Shown piece after piece: positions 16,470 to 24,111 of a DNA stretch of 64,000 nt (positions are counted from its first letter, which is position 1; each line of letters opens with the position of its first letter). Location of the stretch: positions 124,001-188,000 of the forward strand of contig NZ_JAPESW010000001.1 of assembly GCF_028527925.1 (NCBI RefSeq), written 5' to 3'. Below the pieces are notes generated by a model, which saw only the letters and a program-made list of their open reading frames with translations, had not been told where the DNA came from and did no database searches. This stretch comes from Cellulomonas fimi. Its GTDB lineage: Bacteria; Actinomycetota; Actinomycetes; Actinomycetales; Cellulomonadaceae. The position numbers and the translations under genes were made by a program.

Positions 16470-17708
16470 TCAGACGACCTCGCCGAGCGCCTCCTCGGGC
16501 GTGCCCTCGACCGCGCGTGCACCGCGGTCCCACCGGGACCACAGGACGCGCTCGCCGACGCTGCGCGCCATGACGTGGGCCGTGGCGAGGAAGGCGACGA
16601 CGCCTGCGCCGAGCACCGCGACCCCGACCCAGAACGGCGACGTCGGGCTCGCGTGCTCGGCGAGCAGGCCCGCGACGACGGGCGCGGGTGCGGCGAAGCC
16701 CCAGCGGACGAGGTTGAACGCACCGGTCGTGACACGGCGGTCGGGCGAGCCGGTCGCGAGCGCGAGGTCCGTGAGGTTGGCGTTGGCGATGCCCATGGCG
16801 ACGCCGGCGACGACGAGCACGACGACCGACTGCGCGGTGCCGCGGGACGTGGCGAGACCGACCAGCGCGAGCAGGAGCACGACGACGGCGAGCCCGACGG
16901 TCTGCACGGCGCCCAGGCGGTGCGCGAGCCGGTGCCCGACGACGAGGATGCCGACGGCGAGGCCGATGCCCCACGCGGTGAAGACGAGCCCGAGCGGGAC
17001 GACGTCGAGGCCGAGGAACACGGGCGTGTAGCCGAGCACGACGAAGAACACGAAGTTGTAGGTCGCGGTGACGACGGACAGCGCGACGAACGCCGGCCGG
17101 CGGAACGGCGTGAACACCTGGCCGAGGCGCAGCGGCGCGGGCGGCTCGGCGGGGTCCTTGAGCCGCGTCACCGAGAGCGTGAGCGCGACGAGCATGAAGA
17201 GGCCGCACAGCAGGAACGGCACGCGCCACGAGATCTGGCCGAGCAGCCCGCCCAGCAGCGGGCCCACGGCGAAGCCCAGCCCGACGCACGTCTCGAAGAG
17301 CTCGACGACCCACTCGCGGTCCTGCGCGAGCGACACGAGCAGCACCATCGCGGTCGCGAAGAACATGGCGTTGCCGAGACCCCACAGGCCGCGCAGCGCG
17401 GCGAGGGCGCCGATCCCGCCGGTCAGCGACGCGGCGACGGCGGCGACCGCGACGATGCTGACGCCCGTCGCGAGGATCTTCTTGTAGCCGAACTTCCCCG
17501 TGAGCAGGACGGCGGGGATCATGCCGAGGGCCATGACGGCGATGTACGCGGTGAAGAGGAGCTCGACCTGCCAGGTCGTGGCTCCCATCGCGGCACCGAT
17601 CGCGGGCAGGATCGGGTCGACGATCGCGATGCCGGCGATCGCGAAGAACGCGGTGAGGGCGGTGGCGTAGATGGCGGTGCGGTGCGGTTCAGGGTGGCGG
17701 GAGGCCAT
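16470..17708 (-). CDS. MFS transporter (drug efflux-like)
   Basis: 412 aa with 12 predicted membrane helices. The loop after the second helix, VLLTGKFGYKKILATG, corresponds to the MFS motif A region; VGLGFAVGPLLGGLLGQISWRVPFLLCG is the motif C-like block of drug:H+ antiporters in the fifth helix. The ATG at 17708 is preferred because TGAGGA stands 7 bases before it. Divergent from a MarR regulator gene across an AT-rich palindromic region, so it is probably repressed by that regulator and induced by a toxic ligand. Confidence 0.88.
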   Translation of the reverse strand: MASRHPEPHRTAIYATALTAFFAIAGIAIVDPILPAIGAAMGATTWQVELLFTAYIAVMALGMIPAVLLTGKFGYKKILATGVSIVAVAAVAASLTGGIGALAALRGLWGLGNAMFFATAMVLLVSLAQDREWVVELFETCVGLGFAVGPLLGGLLGQISWRVPFLLCGLFMLVALTLSVTRLKDPAEPPAPLRLGQVFTPFRRPAFVALSVVTATYNFVFFVVLGYTPVFLGLDVVPLGLVFTAWGIGLAVGILVVGHRLAHRLGAVQTVGLAVVVLLLALVGLATSRGTAQSVVVLVVAGVAMGIANANLTDLALATGSPDRRVTTGAFNLVRWGFAAPAPVVAGLLAEHASPTSPFWVGVAVLGAGVVAFLATAHVMARSVGERVLWSRWDRGARAVEGTPEEALGEVV

Positions 17709-17737
17709 GCGGATCCTCAGGTAGACGAGTGTCGGTG

Positions 17738-17765
17738 GGATTATCTGTATCATACATCTATCTAG
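17738..17765. promoter_or_regulatory. divergent promoter/operator between the MFS and marR genes
   Basis: AT-rich stretch with TGTAT-C-ATACA (17746-17756) as a perfect odd palindrome and flanking ATC/GAT half-sites, in the 73-base gap between the two divergent genes. This is the likely binding site of the adjacent MarR protein. Confidence 0.6.
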
Positions 17766-17781
17766 TGAAGGAGCCGCCGTC

Positions 17782-18237
17782 ATGGACGACGCCGTCCCCG
17801 ACGTCGAGGAGCAGGTCGCCCTCCTCCTCCGCCTCGCCGACCGCAACCGGCGCCGCAGCAGCCGCCTCGAGGGCACCCTCGACCGGTCCGCCTACATCGC
17901 GCTGCGCCACCTCACCGTCGCGGGCCCGTCGGGCATCAACGACCTCGCGAACCGCCTCCGGCTCGACGCGTCGACCGTGACGCGGCAGGTCCTCGCGATG
18001 GAGGAGGACGGCTACGTCACCCGCGGGCGCGACAGCACCGACGGCCGCCGCGCGGTGGTCGCCGCGACACCCGCCGGCGAGCAGGCGCTCGCCCGCACGC
18101 GCGCCGTCCGCGCGGAGGTGTACGACGAGATCCTGCGACGCTGGTCCCCCGAGGACCGCCGCGCGCTCGCCGACGCGCTCATCCGGCTGAACGCCGACCT
18201 CGACCACGACCTCGACCGCGCCGCGGAGGACCGCTGA
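17782..18237 (+). CDS. MarR family transcriptional regulator
   Basis: 151 aa, usual MarR length. The winged helix runs from YIALRHLTVAGPSGINDLANRLRLDASTVTRQVLAMEEDGYV to the wing RGRDSTDGRRAVVAATPAG, with the DxRxxx wing arginines present (DGRR). The C-terminal helix with DLDHDLDR closes the dimer domain. ATG at 17782, GAAGGAG 9 bases upstream. Divergent from the MFS efflux gene, consistent with local repression. Confidence 0.9.
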   Translation: MDDAVPDVEEQVALLLRLADRNRRRSSRLEGTLDRSAYIALRHLTVAGPSGINDLANRLRLDASTVTRQVLAMEEDGYVTRGRDSTDGRRAVVAATPAGEQALARTRAVRAEVYDEILRRWSPEDRRALADALIRLNADLDHDLDRAAEDR

Positions 18238-18243
18238 CGCCGG

Positions 18244-18265
18244 GCCGGCGCGGACGCGCGCCGGC
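18244..18265 (+). terminator. hairpin after marR
   Basis: 9-bp stem GCCGGCGCG / CGCGCCGGC with a 4-base loop, 6 bases past the marR stop. Confidence 0.5.
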
Positions 18266-18392
18266 GTACGCCCCCGCGGACGCCGACGCCGGCTGCTCGC
18301 GCACGCGTCGACGTCGCCGGGGCCGAGCGGCTCGTGGACGCGCGCCGCGGAGCGGTCCGACGGCCCTCGCGCGCGGCGACTACGGTGACCCG

Positions 18393-19259
18393 GTGACCGA
18401 CGCGCCCGCTCGTCCCCGTCCCGCCCCGCTCGTCGCCGAGGTGCTGCGCACCGAGCGCCTCTCGCCGTCGTTCGTGCGGGTCGTCGTCGGCGGGCCCGGG
18501 CTCGACGCGTTCGAGCCGTCGCCGCACGCCGACTCCTACGTCAAGCTCGTCTTCCTCCCGCCCGCCGCCGACGGGCACCGACCCCGGCGCGACGACGGTC
18601 GCCTCGATCTCGACGCCGTGCGCGCCGCGCTCGACCCCGCCGACGCGCCGCGCCTGCGCTCCTACACCGTGCGCGCGTTCGACCCCGCGACGCGCGAGCT
18701 CACGCTCGACTTCGTCGTGCACGGCGACGAGGGCGTCGCCGGGCCGTGGGCGGCGACCGCCGAGCGCGGCGACGAGGTGCTGATCATCGGCCCGGGCGGT
18801 GCCTGGTCACCCGACCCCGCCGCCGCGTCCCACCTGCTCATCGGCGACGCGAGCGCGCTGCCCGCGATCGCCGTGGCGCTCGAGCGGCTCCCCGCGGACG
18901 CCGTCGGGCACGTCGTCGTCGAGGTCCACGACCCCCAGGACGAGCTGCCCCTCGCCGCGCCCGCCGGGGTCCGGGTGCTGTGGGTGCACAGCGGGCTCGG
19001 GGTCCCCGGCGTCGCGCTCGTCGAGGCCGTGCTCGCCCTGCCGTCCCTGCCGGCACCCGTGAGCGCGTTCCTGCACGGCGAGGCCGGTGCGGTCCGCGAG
19101 CTGCGCCGCCACCTGCGCACCGACCGCGGCGTGACCCGCGACCAGCTCTCCGTGTCCGGGTACTGGCGGCTCGGCACCGACGACGAGGGCTGGCGCGCCG
19201 GCAAGCGCGCGTGGCTCGCCGACATCGAGCAGGCGGAGGTCGCGGCGGGTCTTGCCTGA
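18393..19259 (+). CDS. siderophore-interacting protein (ferric-siderophore reductase)
   Basis: 288 aa. The N-terminal FAD-binding domain has the RSYTVRAFD motif (about residues 88-96) and the FVVHGDEGVAGPWAATAERGDEV block; the C-terminal NAD(P)H-binding SIP domain includes HLLIGDASALPAIAVALERLP and ends in SGYWRLGTDDEGW. It is predicted to reduce imported ferric siderophores so that iron is released in the cytoplasm. GTG start at 18393. No siderophore transporter is adjacent, and no iron-box is obvious in the 155 bases upstream. Confidence 0.9.
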   Translation: MTDAPARPRPAPLVAEVLRTERLSPSFVRVVVGGPGLDAFEPSPHADSYVKLVFLPPAADGHRPRRDDGRLDLDAVRAALDPADAPRLRSYTVRAFDPATRELTLDFVVHGDEGVAGPWAATAERGDEVLIIGPGGAWSPDPAAASHLLIGDASALPAIAVALERLPADAVGHVVVEVHDPQDELPLAAPAGVRVLWVHSGLGVPGVALVEAVLALPSLPAPVSAFLHGEAGAVRELRRHLRTDRGVTRDQLSVSGYWRLGTDDEGWRAGKRAWLADIEQAEVAAGLA

Positions 19260-19425
19260 GGCACCCCGCCGGGGAGGCCGTCGCTGTCGCACGCCGTCGG
19301 GCCGCGCCGTCGTCCGGCTCCGCCGACGCCGGGCTCCCGTCGCGCCCCGTCGCCGGGCGCGGGATCCGCGCACGGCACGGGATGTCGCACCGCTGCGCGC
19401 CGCGGCGGCTCGTAGGGTCGACACG

Positions 19426-19785
19426 ATGGCCACCACCCGCAGCACCCGGCGCGTCCGCGCGGACCGGCGCCGACGCCGACGACTCGCGCAGGTCGACCAC
19501 GACCTCACCGCGGCCGACTGGACGGCGCTGCGCGACGCGTGGGCGGGCTGCGCGTACTGCGGTGCCACGACGGGCGACCTGCAGCGCGACTGCGTGCTGC
19601 CGATCTCGCGCGGCGGGCGCTACACGCTCGGCAACGTCGTCCCCGCGTGCCGCGCGTGCAACGCGAGCAAGTGCAACGCCGAGGTGACCACGTGGATGCG
19701 GCGCAAGCGTCTCGACGAGGGCGCGTTCCTGGTCCGCCACGCGCAGGTCGTGGCGCTGCTGACCGCGGTCGTGGCGGAGCCGTGA
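19426..19785 (+). CDS. HNH-like zinc-binding protein with substituted catalytic histidine
   Basis: 119 aa. An Arg-rich N-terminus (about 20 residues) precedes an HNH fold: the zinc pairs CAYC and CRAC are complete, and GRYTLGNVVPACRACNASK keeps the Asn-containing helix. The first motif, normally DHVxPxSxGG, reads DCVLPISRGG, so the general-base His is Cys. DNA binding is likely; nuclease activity is uncertain. The ATG at 19426 is the best start. The stop overlaps the GTG of the next gene by 4 bases, so the two are co-translated. Confidence 0.75.
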   Translation: MATTRSTRRVRADRRRRRRLAQVDHDLTAADWTALRDAWAGCAYCGATTGDLQRDCVLPISRGGRYTLGNVVPACRACNASKCNAEVTTWMRRKRLDEGAFLVRHAQVVALLTAVVAEP

Positions 19786-21005
19786 GCACGGGGCGCGAGC
19801 ACGACGTCGCCCTGCTGGGCGCCACCGGGTTCGTCGGCAGGCTCGTCGCCCGGCACCTCGCGGAGCACGCGCCGGCGGGGACGCGGGTCGCGCTGGCGGG
19901 CCGGTCCGCCGACCGGCTCGCGGAGGTCCGCGACGCGCTGCCCCCGTCGGCGCACGACTGGCCGCTCGTCGTCGCGGACTCCCGCGACGACGCGGCGCTC
20001 GCACGCCTCGCGGCGTCGGCGCGGGTCGTCGTCACGACGGTCGGACCGTACGCGCGCCACGGCCTCCCGCTCGTCAAGGCGTGCGCACGTGCCGGGACGC
20101 ACTACGCCGACCTGACGGGCGAGGCGCCGTTCGTGCGCGCGGCCGCCGACCGCTTCGACGCGACGGCGCGGGCGACCGGTGCGCGTGTCGTGCACGCGTG
20201 CGGGTACGACTCGGTCCCGTCCGACCTGGGCGTGCTGCTCCTGCACCGGCACGCGGCGGCGGACGGTGCGGGTCCCCTGCGGGACGTCCGGCTGCTCGCA
20301 CGCGCTCGCGGCGGGGTCAGCGGCGGCACCGTCGACTCGGTCCTGGGCATCGTCGAGCAGGCGGCACGGTCGTCGGCCGTGCGCCGCCTCCTCGCCGACC
20401 CGTACGCCCTCAGCCCCGACCGGCGGGCGGAACCCCCGACGGTCCAGCCGCCCGACGTGCAGCCCGTGCGCGTCCTGCGGGACGGGCGGTGGACCGCCCC
20501 GTTCCCGATGGCGTCGTTCAACACGCGCGTCGTGCGGCGCAGCAACGCCCTGCAGGGCTGGGCGTACGGGCGGGACCTGCGGTACGCCGAGGCGATGGGC
20601 GTCGGGCGCGGCGTGCGCGGCGGCGTGGCGGCGCTGGGCGTCACCGCGGGCCTCGGCGTCGCCGCCGCCGCGCTCGCCGTGCCGCCGGTGCGCGCGCTCG
20701 TGCGTCGTGCGCGCCCCGCGGGCGCCGGGCCGGACGAGGCGACCCGCGCGACCGGCTGGTTCCGCATGGACCTCGCGGCGCGGACCGAGGACGGCCGGCA
20801 CTACCGCGCCGTCGTCGCCGGCGACGGGGACCCCGGCTACGCCGCCACGGCCGTGATGCTGGGCGAGGCGGCCCTCGCGCTCGCGCTCGATGAGCACCGG
20901 CTGCCCGACCGCGCGGGTTCCCTCACGCCGGCGGCCGGGCTGGGCGACGTCCTGGTCGAGCGGCTGCGCGCCGCGGGTCAGACGTACGACGCCGCCTCGC
21001 GCTGA
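19782..21005 (+). CDS. saccharopine dehydrogenase-like / trans-acting enoyl reductase family protein
   Basis: 407 aa. A Rossmann NAD(P)-binding N-terminus, VALLGATGFVGRLVARHLAEH, is followed by TTVGPYARHGLPLVKACARAGTHYADLTGE and HACGYDSVPSDLG, signatures shared with saccharopine dehydrogenase-like proteins and mycobacterial trans-acting enoyl reductases. One hydrophobic stretch (about residues 277-305) may associate with the membrane. Substrate unknown; a lipid is likely by family precedent. GTG start overlaps the HNH gene by 4 bases. Confidence 0.82.
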   Translation: MSTGREHDVALLGATGFVGRLVARHLAEHAPAGTRVALAGRSADRLAEVRDALPPSAHDWPLVVADSRDDAALARLAASARVVVTTVGPYARHGLPLVKACARAGTHYADLTGEAPFVRAAADRFDATARATGARVVHACGYDSVPSDLGVLLLHRHAAADGAGPLRDVRLLARARGGVSGGTVDSVLGIVEQAARSSAVRRLLADPYALSPDRRAEPPTVQPPDVQPVRVLRDGRWTAPFPMASFNTRVVRRSNALQGWAYGRDLRYAEAMGVGRGVRGGVAALGVTAGLGVAAAALAVPPVRALVRRARPAGAGPDEATRATGWFRMDLAARTEDGRHYRAVVAGDGDPGYAATAVMLGEAALALALDEHRLPDRAGSLTPAAGLGDVLVERLRAAGQTYDAASR

Positions 21006-21026
21006 CCCGGCGCGTCGGTCGTCCCG

Positions 21027-21542
21027 TCAGCGGACGGTCGAGACGAGGTGGCGGCCCCACTCCCACGCGCGGTCGACCTCGCCGGCGGACGGCCCGCCCG
21101 CGGTGCCCACGACGCGGAACGTCTCCGGCGGCGCGACCAGCCGCCCGTGCAGCGCGAGCAGCCGCTCCGCGATGACGGCCGAGGCCGCCCCGCCGTCCGG
21201 CGTCCCCCACGCGGTGTCGAACGCCGCGACGGGCAGCTCGCGGACCGCGCGCGCCGACGCGAGCCACCGGTCGAGCCCCGTCAGCGCGGACACGACCTCA
21301 CCGTGCTCCCGCGCGCTCGCCCGCGTCTCCCCGGTGCTCAGGCCCCGGCGGTGCGTCGGGCCCCCCACGACGAGAAGAAGGACGTCGTCCGGCCACCACG
21401 GCGCGCGCTCGCCGTCGCCTACGACGCGCCCGACCTCGACGACGTCGGTCGGCAGCCCGCACGAGGCGATGCCCGCCGCGACGGACTCCGCGACGGCCTG
21501 GGTGCCGCCGAACATCGACTCGAACACCACGATCGCTGTCAT
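21027..21542 (-). CDS. flavodoxin-like protein
   Basis: 171 aa. The N-terminal flavodoxin phosphate-binding loop IVVFESMFGGTQAVAESVA (residues about 4-22) and the segment VVGGPTHRRGLS that normally flanks the isoalloxazine ring are present. It probably binds FMN and transfers electrons; partner unknown. Convergent with the saccharopine-dehydrogenase-like gene, 21 bases apart. ATG at 21542. Confidence 0.8.
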   Translation of the reverse strand: MTAIVVFESMFGGTQAVAESVAAGIASCGLPTDVVEVGRVVGDGERAPWWPDDVLLLVVGGPTHRRGLSTGETRASAREHGEVVSALTGLDRWLASARAVRELPVAAFDTAWGTPDGGAASAVIAERLLALHGRLVAPPETFRVVGTAGGPSAGEVDRAWEWGRHLVSTVR

Positions 21543-21673
21543 GTCCCCACGGTCCTCGGCGGACGAGCCGAGCGCCGCGGCCGTTGGTCCCGGGTCGCCC
21601 GACGGCACGTCGCCCCGCCTCGGTCGCGGGACCGTGGCGCGGCGTGGCGTGGTGCGGGCGCGGTGTGGTGCGG

Positions 21674-22231
21674 CTACCAGCACCACCCGACGTGCAGCGG
21701 CTCCTCGCGCAGCCGCCGCTCGGCCGCGCGCCCGGCAGGGCTGAGGAACCGCATCATGCGCAGGTCCGTGCTCGCGTGGTCGGCGTCGTCCTCGACCGTG
21801 CCGCCGGGGCAGACCGACCAGCCGGCCCGCGCGTAGAACGGCTCGAGGGCGGGCGCGCAGAACAGGCCGGCGACGTCGAAGCCGCCCTCGTCGACCAGGC
21901 CGCCCGCCGCCCGCAGCACCGCCGTCGCGTGGCCCTCGCCGCGGTACGGCGGCGACGTGAGGACGCTCGCGACACCGGCGACCCGCAGGCCCGTGCGGTG
22001 CACGTCGGCGGGCACGTCCAGCACCACCGCGTGCGACATCACCACCTCGCCGTGCCGGACGACCACGTACCGCGGCGCGACGTCCTCCTCGAACGGCCGC
22101 GTGATCCAGCGCAGGCCGGCCGCGAAGAGCGAGGGCCACTCGCTGCGCATGAGGGTCACGGCCTGCCACGTCACCGACTCCGGGACGTCGTCGTCGCCGA
22201 ACACCTCGACCGTCCGCGGCGCGCTCTCCAT
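21674..22231 (-). CDS. GNAT family N-acetyltransferase
   Basis: 185 aa. GNAT core: VASVLTSPPYRGEGHATAVLRAA carries the acetyl-CoA pyrophosphate loop (PPYRGEGHA, variant of RxxGxG/A), followed by VAGLFCAPALEPFYARAGW, the usual motif B. Substrate unknown. ATG at 22231. The protein ends in an unusual basic and tryptophan tail (LREEPLHVGWCW). Confidence 0.78.
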   Translation of the reverse strand: MESAPRTVEVFGDDDVPESVTWQAVTLMRSEWPSLFAAGLRWITRPFEEDVAPRYVVVRHGEVVMSHAVVLDVPADVHRTGLRVAGVASVLTSPPYRGEGHATAVLRAAGGLVDEGGFDVAGLFCAPALEPFYARAGWSVCPGGTVEDDADHASTDLRMMRFLSPAGRAAERRLREEPLHVGWCW

Positions 22232-22286
22232 GCGCGGACGCTAGGGCCCGCGCAGCGGAAATGGGAAGCCGGGCGCGGCCCCCGGG

Positions 22287-22853
22287 TCAGTCCGGCGTGC
22301 CGGCGGTCGTCGGCGCGTCGGGCGCCGGAGGCGCGGGCTCGGTGACGACGGGCTGCTCGGCGGCGGACGCCGACCAGGCGCCGCGCAGCGTCGCGAACGA
22401 GCCGAGCGCGCCGAAGCCGACGGCCCAGGCGAGGTCGCCGCCGTACTCGGGCAGGACCTCGGGCAGGATCGACCAGAACCACGACCAGAACCCGGGCTCG
22501 ACGAGCGCGTCCCACGTGCTCATGCCGCTGTCCTCGCTCACCGCGACCGCGGCGTCCCACGCGATGCCGCCGACGAACGCCAGCGCGAGCGTCACGACGG
22601 TGACGGCCAGCACGACGAGCGCGCCGGGGCGGCTCAGCCGGCCCGCACCGAGGACGTACAGCCGCACGGCGAGGAACGCGACCAGCGCTGCCACCAGCGA
22701 CGCGATGAACCCGAAGCCCCACAGCACGACCCAGGCGGCGACGCCGACCGGGATGGTCGCGAGCGCGAAGAGGGCGCCGCGTCCGACGTTGCCGTTCGGC
22801 GCGACGGCCGGCGGCTGGACGGGCGGGGCGGACGGGACGAAGTCGCTGGACAC
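22287..22853 (-). CDS. small integral membrane protein, function unknown
   Basis: 188 aa. A Pro-rich N-terminus of about 25 residues is followed by four hydrophobic segments (GALFALATIPVGVAAWVVLW, FIASLVAALVAFLAVRLYVLG, ALVVLAVTVVTLALAFVGG, and a weaker one near AWAVGFGALGSFATL). The C-terminal 25 residues are Pro/Ala/Thr-rich. The GTG at 22853 is chosen because GAGGAGG lies 8 bases upstream; a longer open frame begins before that site. I do not recognise the family. Confidence 0.6.
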   Translation of the reverse strand: MSSDFVPSAPPVQPPAVAPNGNVGRGALFALATIPVGVAAWVVLWGFGFIASLVAALVAFLAVRLYVLGAGRLSRPGALVVLAVTVVTLALAFVGGIAWDAAVAVSEDSGMSTWDALVEPGFWSWFWSILPEVLPEYGGDLAWAVGFGALGSFATLRGAWSASAAEQPVVTEPAPPAPDAPTTAGTPD

Positions 22854-23051
22854 GCAGGGCCTCCTCGGCTGAGCCCCGGGGGCCCGGGACGGTCGGCGCA
22901 CAACGTAGTGGCGGCAGCCGCTCGGCCGAGGCGGTTCCGTGTGCCGTCACCCGGAAGGGTGATCGTCGGCCGGGTGCACGACCGTGGGACGGGGCCCGAC
23001 AGCTCGGGGTCGGAGCCCGGGCCGGGCACCGGTCGGGCCGGGACCGCGTCG

Positions 23052-23125
23052 TGCCCCCGCCGGGGCTCGAACCCGGACTGGGCCGGGTTTAAGCCGGCTG
23101 CCTCTGCCGATTGGGCTACGGGGGC
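23052..23125 (-). tRNA. tRNA with UAA anticodon but short variable loop (class I)
   Basis: A full cloverleaf can be drawn: 7-bp acceptor GCCCCCG/CGGGGGC, D arm with GG in the loop and an unpaired C/A closing position, 5-bp anticodon stem GCCGG/CCGGC with loop CTTAAAC, 5-base variable loop CCAGT, T arm CCGGG-TTCGAGC-CCCGG, discriminator A. CCA is not encoded. The anticodon UAA reads UUA (Leu), yet leucine tRNAs have long variable arms. The D arm has one base more than usual. It is either a divergent or repurposed tRNA, or a conserved oddity of the group. Confidence 0.75.
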
Positions 23126-23223
23126 GGCGTGCGACCGGCCGCGCGCTGCGGCCGTCGACGTGCACGCTCATCCTGCCAGCGCCCCGACCGCGGCTGTCGG
23201 TGGTCGCGTCTAGGGTCCGGCGC

Positions 23224-24051
23224 GTGCACATCGAGGAGCGCGGAGCCGGGACACCCGTCGTCATGATCCACGGGTTCGGCGTCGACCACCGGATCATGCT
23301 GCCGCTCGACCCGGTGCTCGCCGGGCACGGCCGCTGGCGGCGCCTCTACGTCTCGCTGCCGTGGACCGCCCGGACGCCGCTGGGGAGCATCCGCAGCAGC
23401 GAGGACGTCGCGACGGCGCTGCGGGACACGGTCCGGGACCGGCTGGGCGACGAGCCGTTCGCGGTCGTCGGCAGCTCGTACGGCGGGATGATGGCGCGGC
23501 GTCTCGCGCACGACCTGCGCGACCAGGTGATCGGGCTCGCGACGGTCGCCGGTCTCTGGGCCGGGGACGTCGACGCGCGCGTGCTGCCGCCGCGGGCCGT
23601 CCTGCGTGAGGACCCGGCCGCGCTCGCGGGGGTCGACGCCGCGGTCGTGACCGGCTACCGGGCGATGGCGGTCGTCGAGTCCGCGGCGGGACTCGACGCG
23701 TACCGGCGGTTCGTGCAGCCCGGCGAGGACGGCGCCGACCAGGACGCGCTCGCCACGCTGCGGGCGCGGTACCCGTTCGACGTCGAGCCCGAGGACGCGT
23801 CGCCCGAGCCGTTCACCGCGCCGACGCTCGTGCTGTGCGGGCGGCAGGACCACGTCGTCGGGTACGCGGACGCGGGGCGTCGCCTCGACCACTACCCGCG
23901 TGCGTCGTACGTCGTGCTCGACGCGGCCGGGCACAACGTGCACCTCGACCAGCCGCGGGCGACGGCGGCCGCGCTGGCGGCGTGGCTCGACGAGGTCGAG
24001 GTCGAGGAGGCGGCACGATCGGCTCACCGCCGGGAGACTGCCGACGCCTGA
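23224..24051 (+). CDS. alpha/beta hydrolase
   Basis: 275 aa. Oxyanion-hole HGFGVDHR, nucleophile elbow VGSSYGGMMARRLAH (S in GSSYGG), acid residue in LCGRQDHVVGYADAG, catalytic histidine in DAAGHNVHLDQP. No signal peptide. The GTG at 23224 (MHIEERGAG) is preferred over in-frame GTG codons 20-30 bases earlier because it starts at the first beta strand. Substrate unknown. Convergent with the NDH-2 gene, separated by a strong terminator. Confidence 0.82.
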   Translation: MHIEERGAGTPVVMIHGFGVDHRIMLPLDPVLAGHGRWRRLYVSLPWTARTPLGSIRSSEDVATALRDTVRDRLGDEPFAVVGSSYGGMMARRLAHDLRDQVIGLATVAGLWAGDVDARVLPPRAVLREDPAALAGVDAAVVTGYRAMAVVESAAGLDAYRRFVQPGEDGADQDALATLRARYPFDVEPEDASPEPFTAPTLVLCGRQDHVVGYADAGRRLDHYPRASYVVLDAAGHNVHLDQPRATAAALAAWLDEVEVEEAARSAHRRETADA

Positions 24052-24054
24052 CGC

Positions 24055-24090
24055 GACGAGGCCCGGCCCCCTGGGGGACCGGGCCTCGTC
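24055..24090. terminator. bidirectional terminator between the alpha/beta hydrolase and NDH-2 genes
   Basis: Perfect 12-bp outer stem GACGAGGCCCGG / CCGGGCCTCGTC with an inner CCCC/GGGG pairing, starting 4 bases past the hydrolase stop and ending 22 bases before the NDH-2 stop. Confidence 0.8.
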
Positions 24091-24111
24091 GGGCGTCCGT
24101 CGTGCGGTGCG

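Noticed and set aside
23052..23125. Interpreting the tRNA as bldA, the UUA-reading leucine tRNA of actinomycetes
   Set aside because: bldA-type tRNAs are class II with a long variable arm; this one has a 5-base variable loop and a different acceptor stem.
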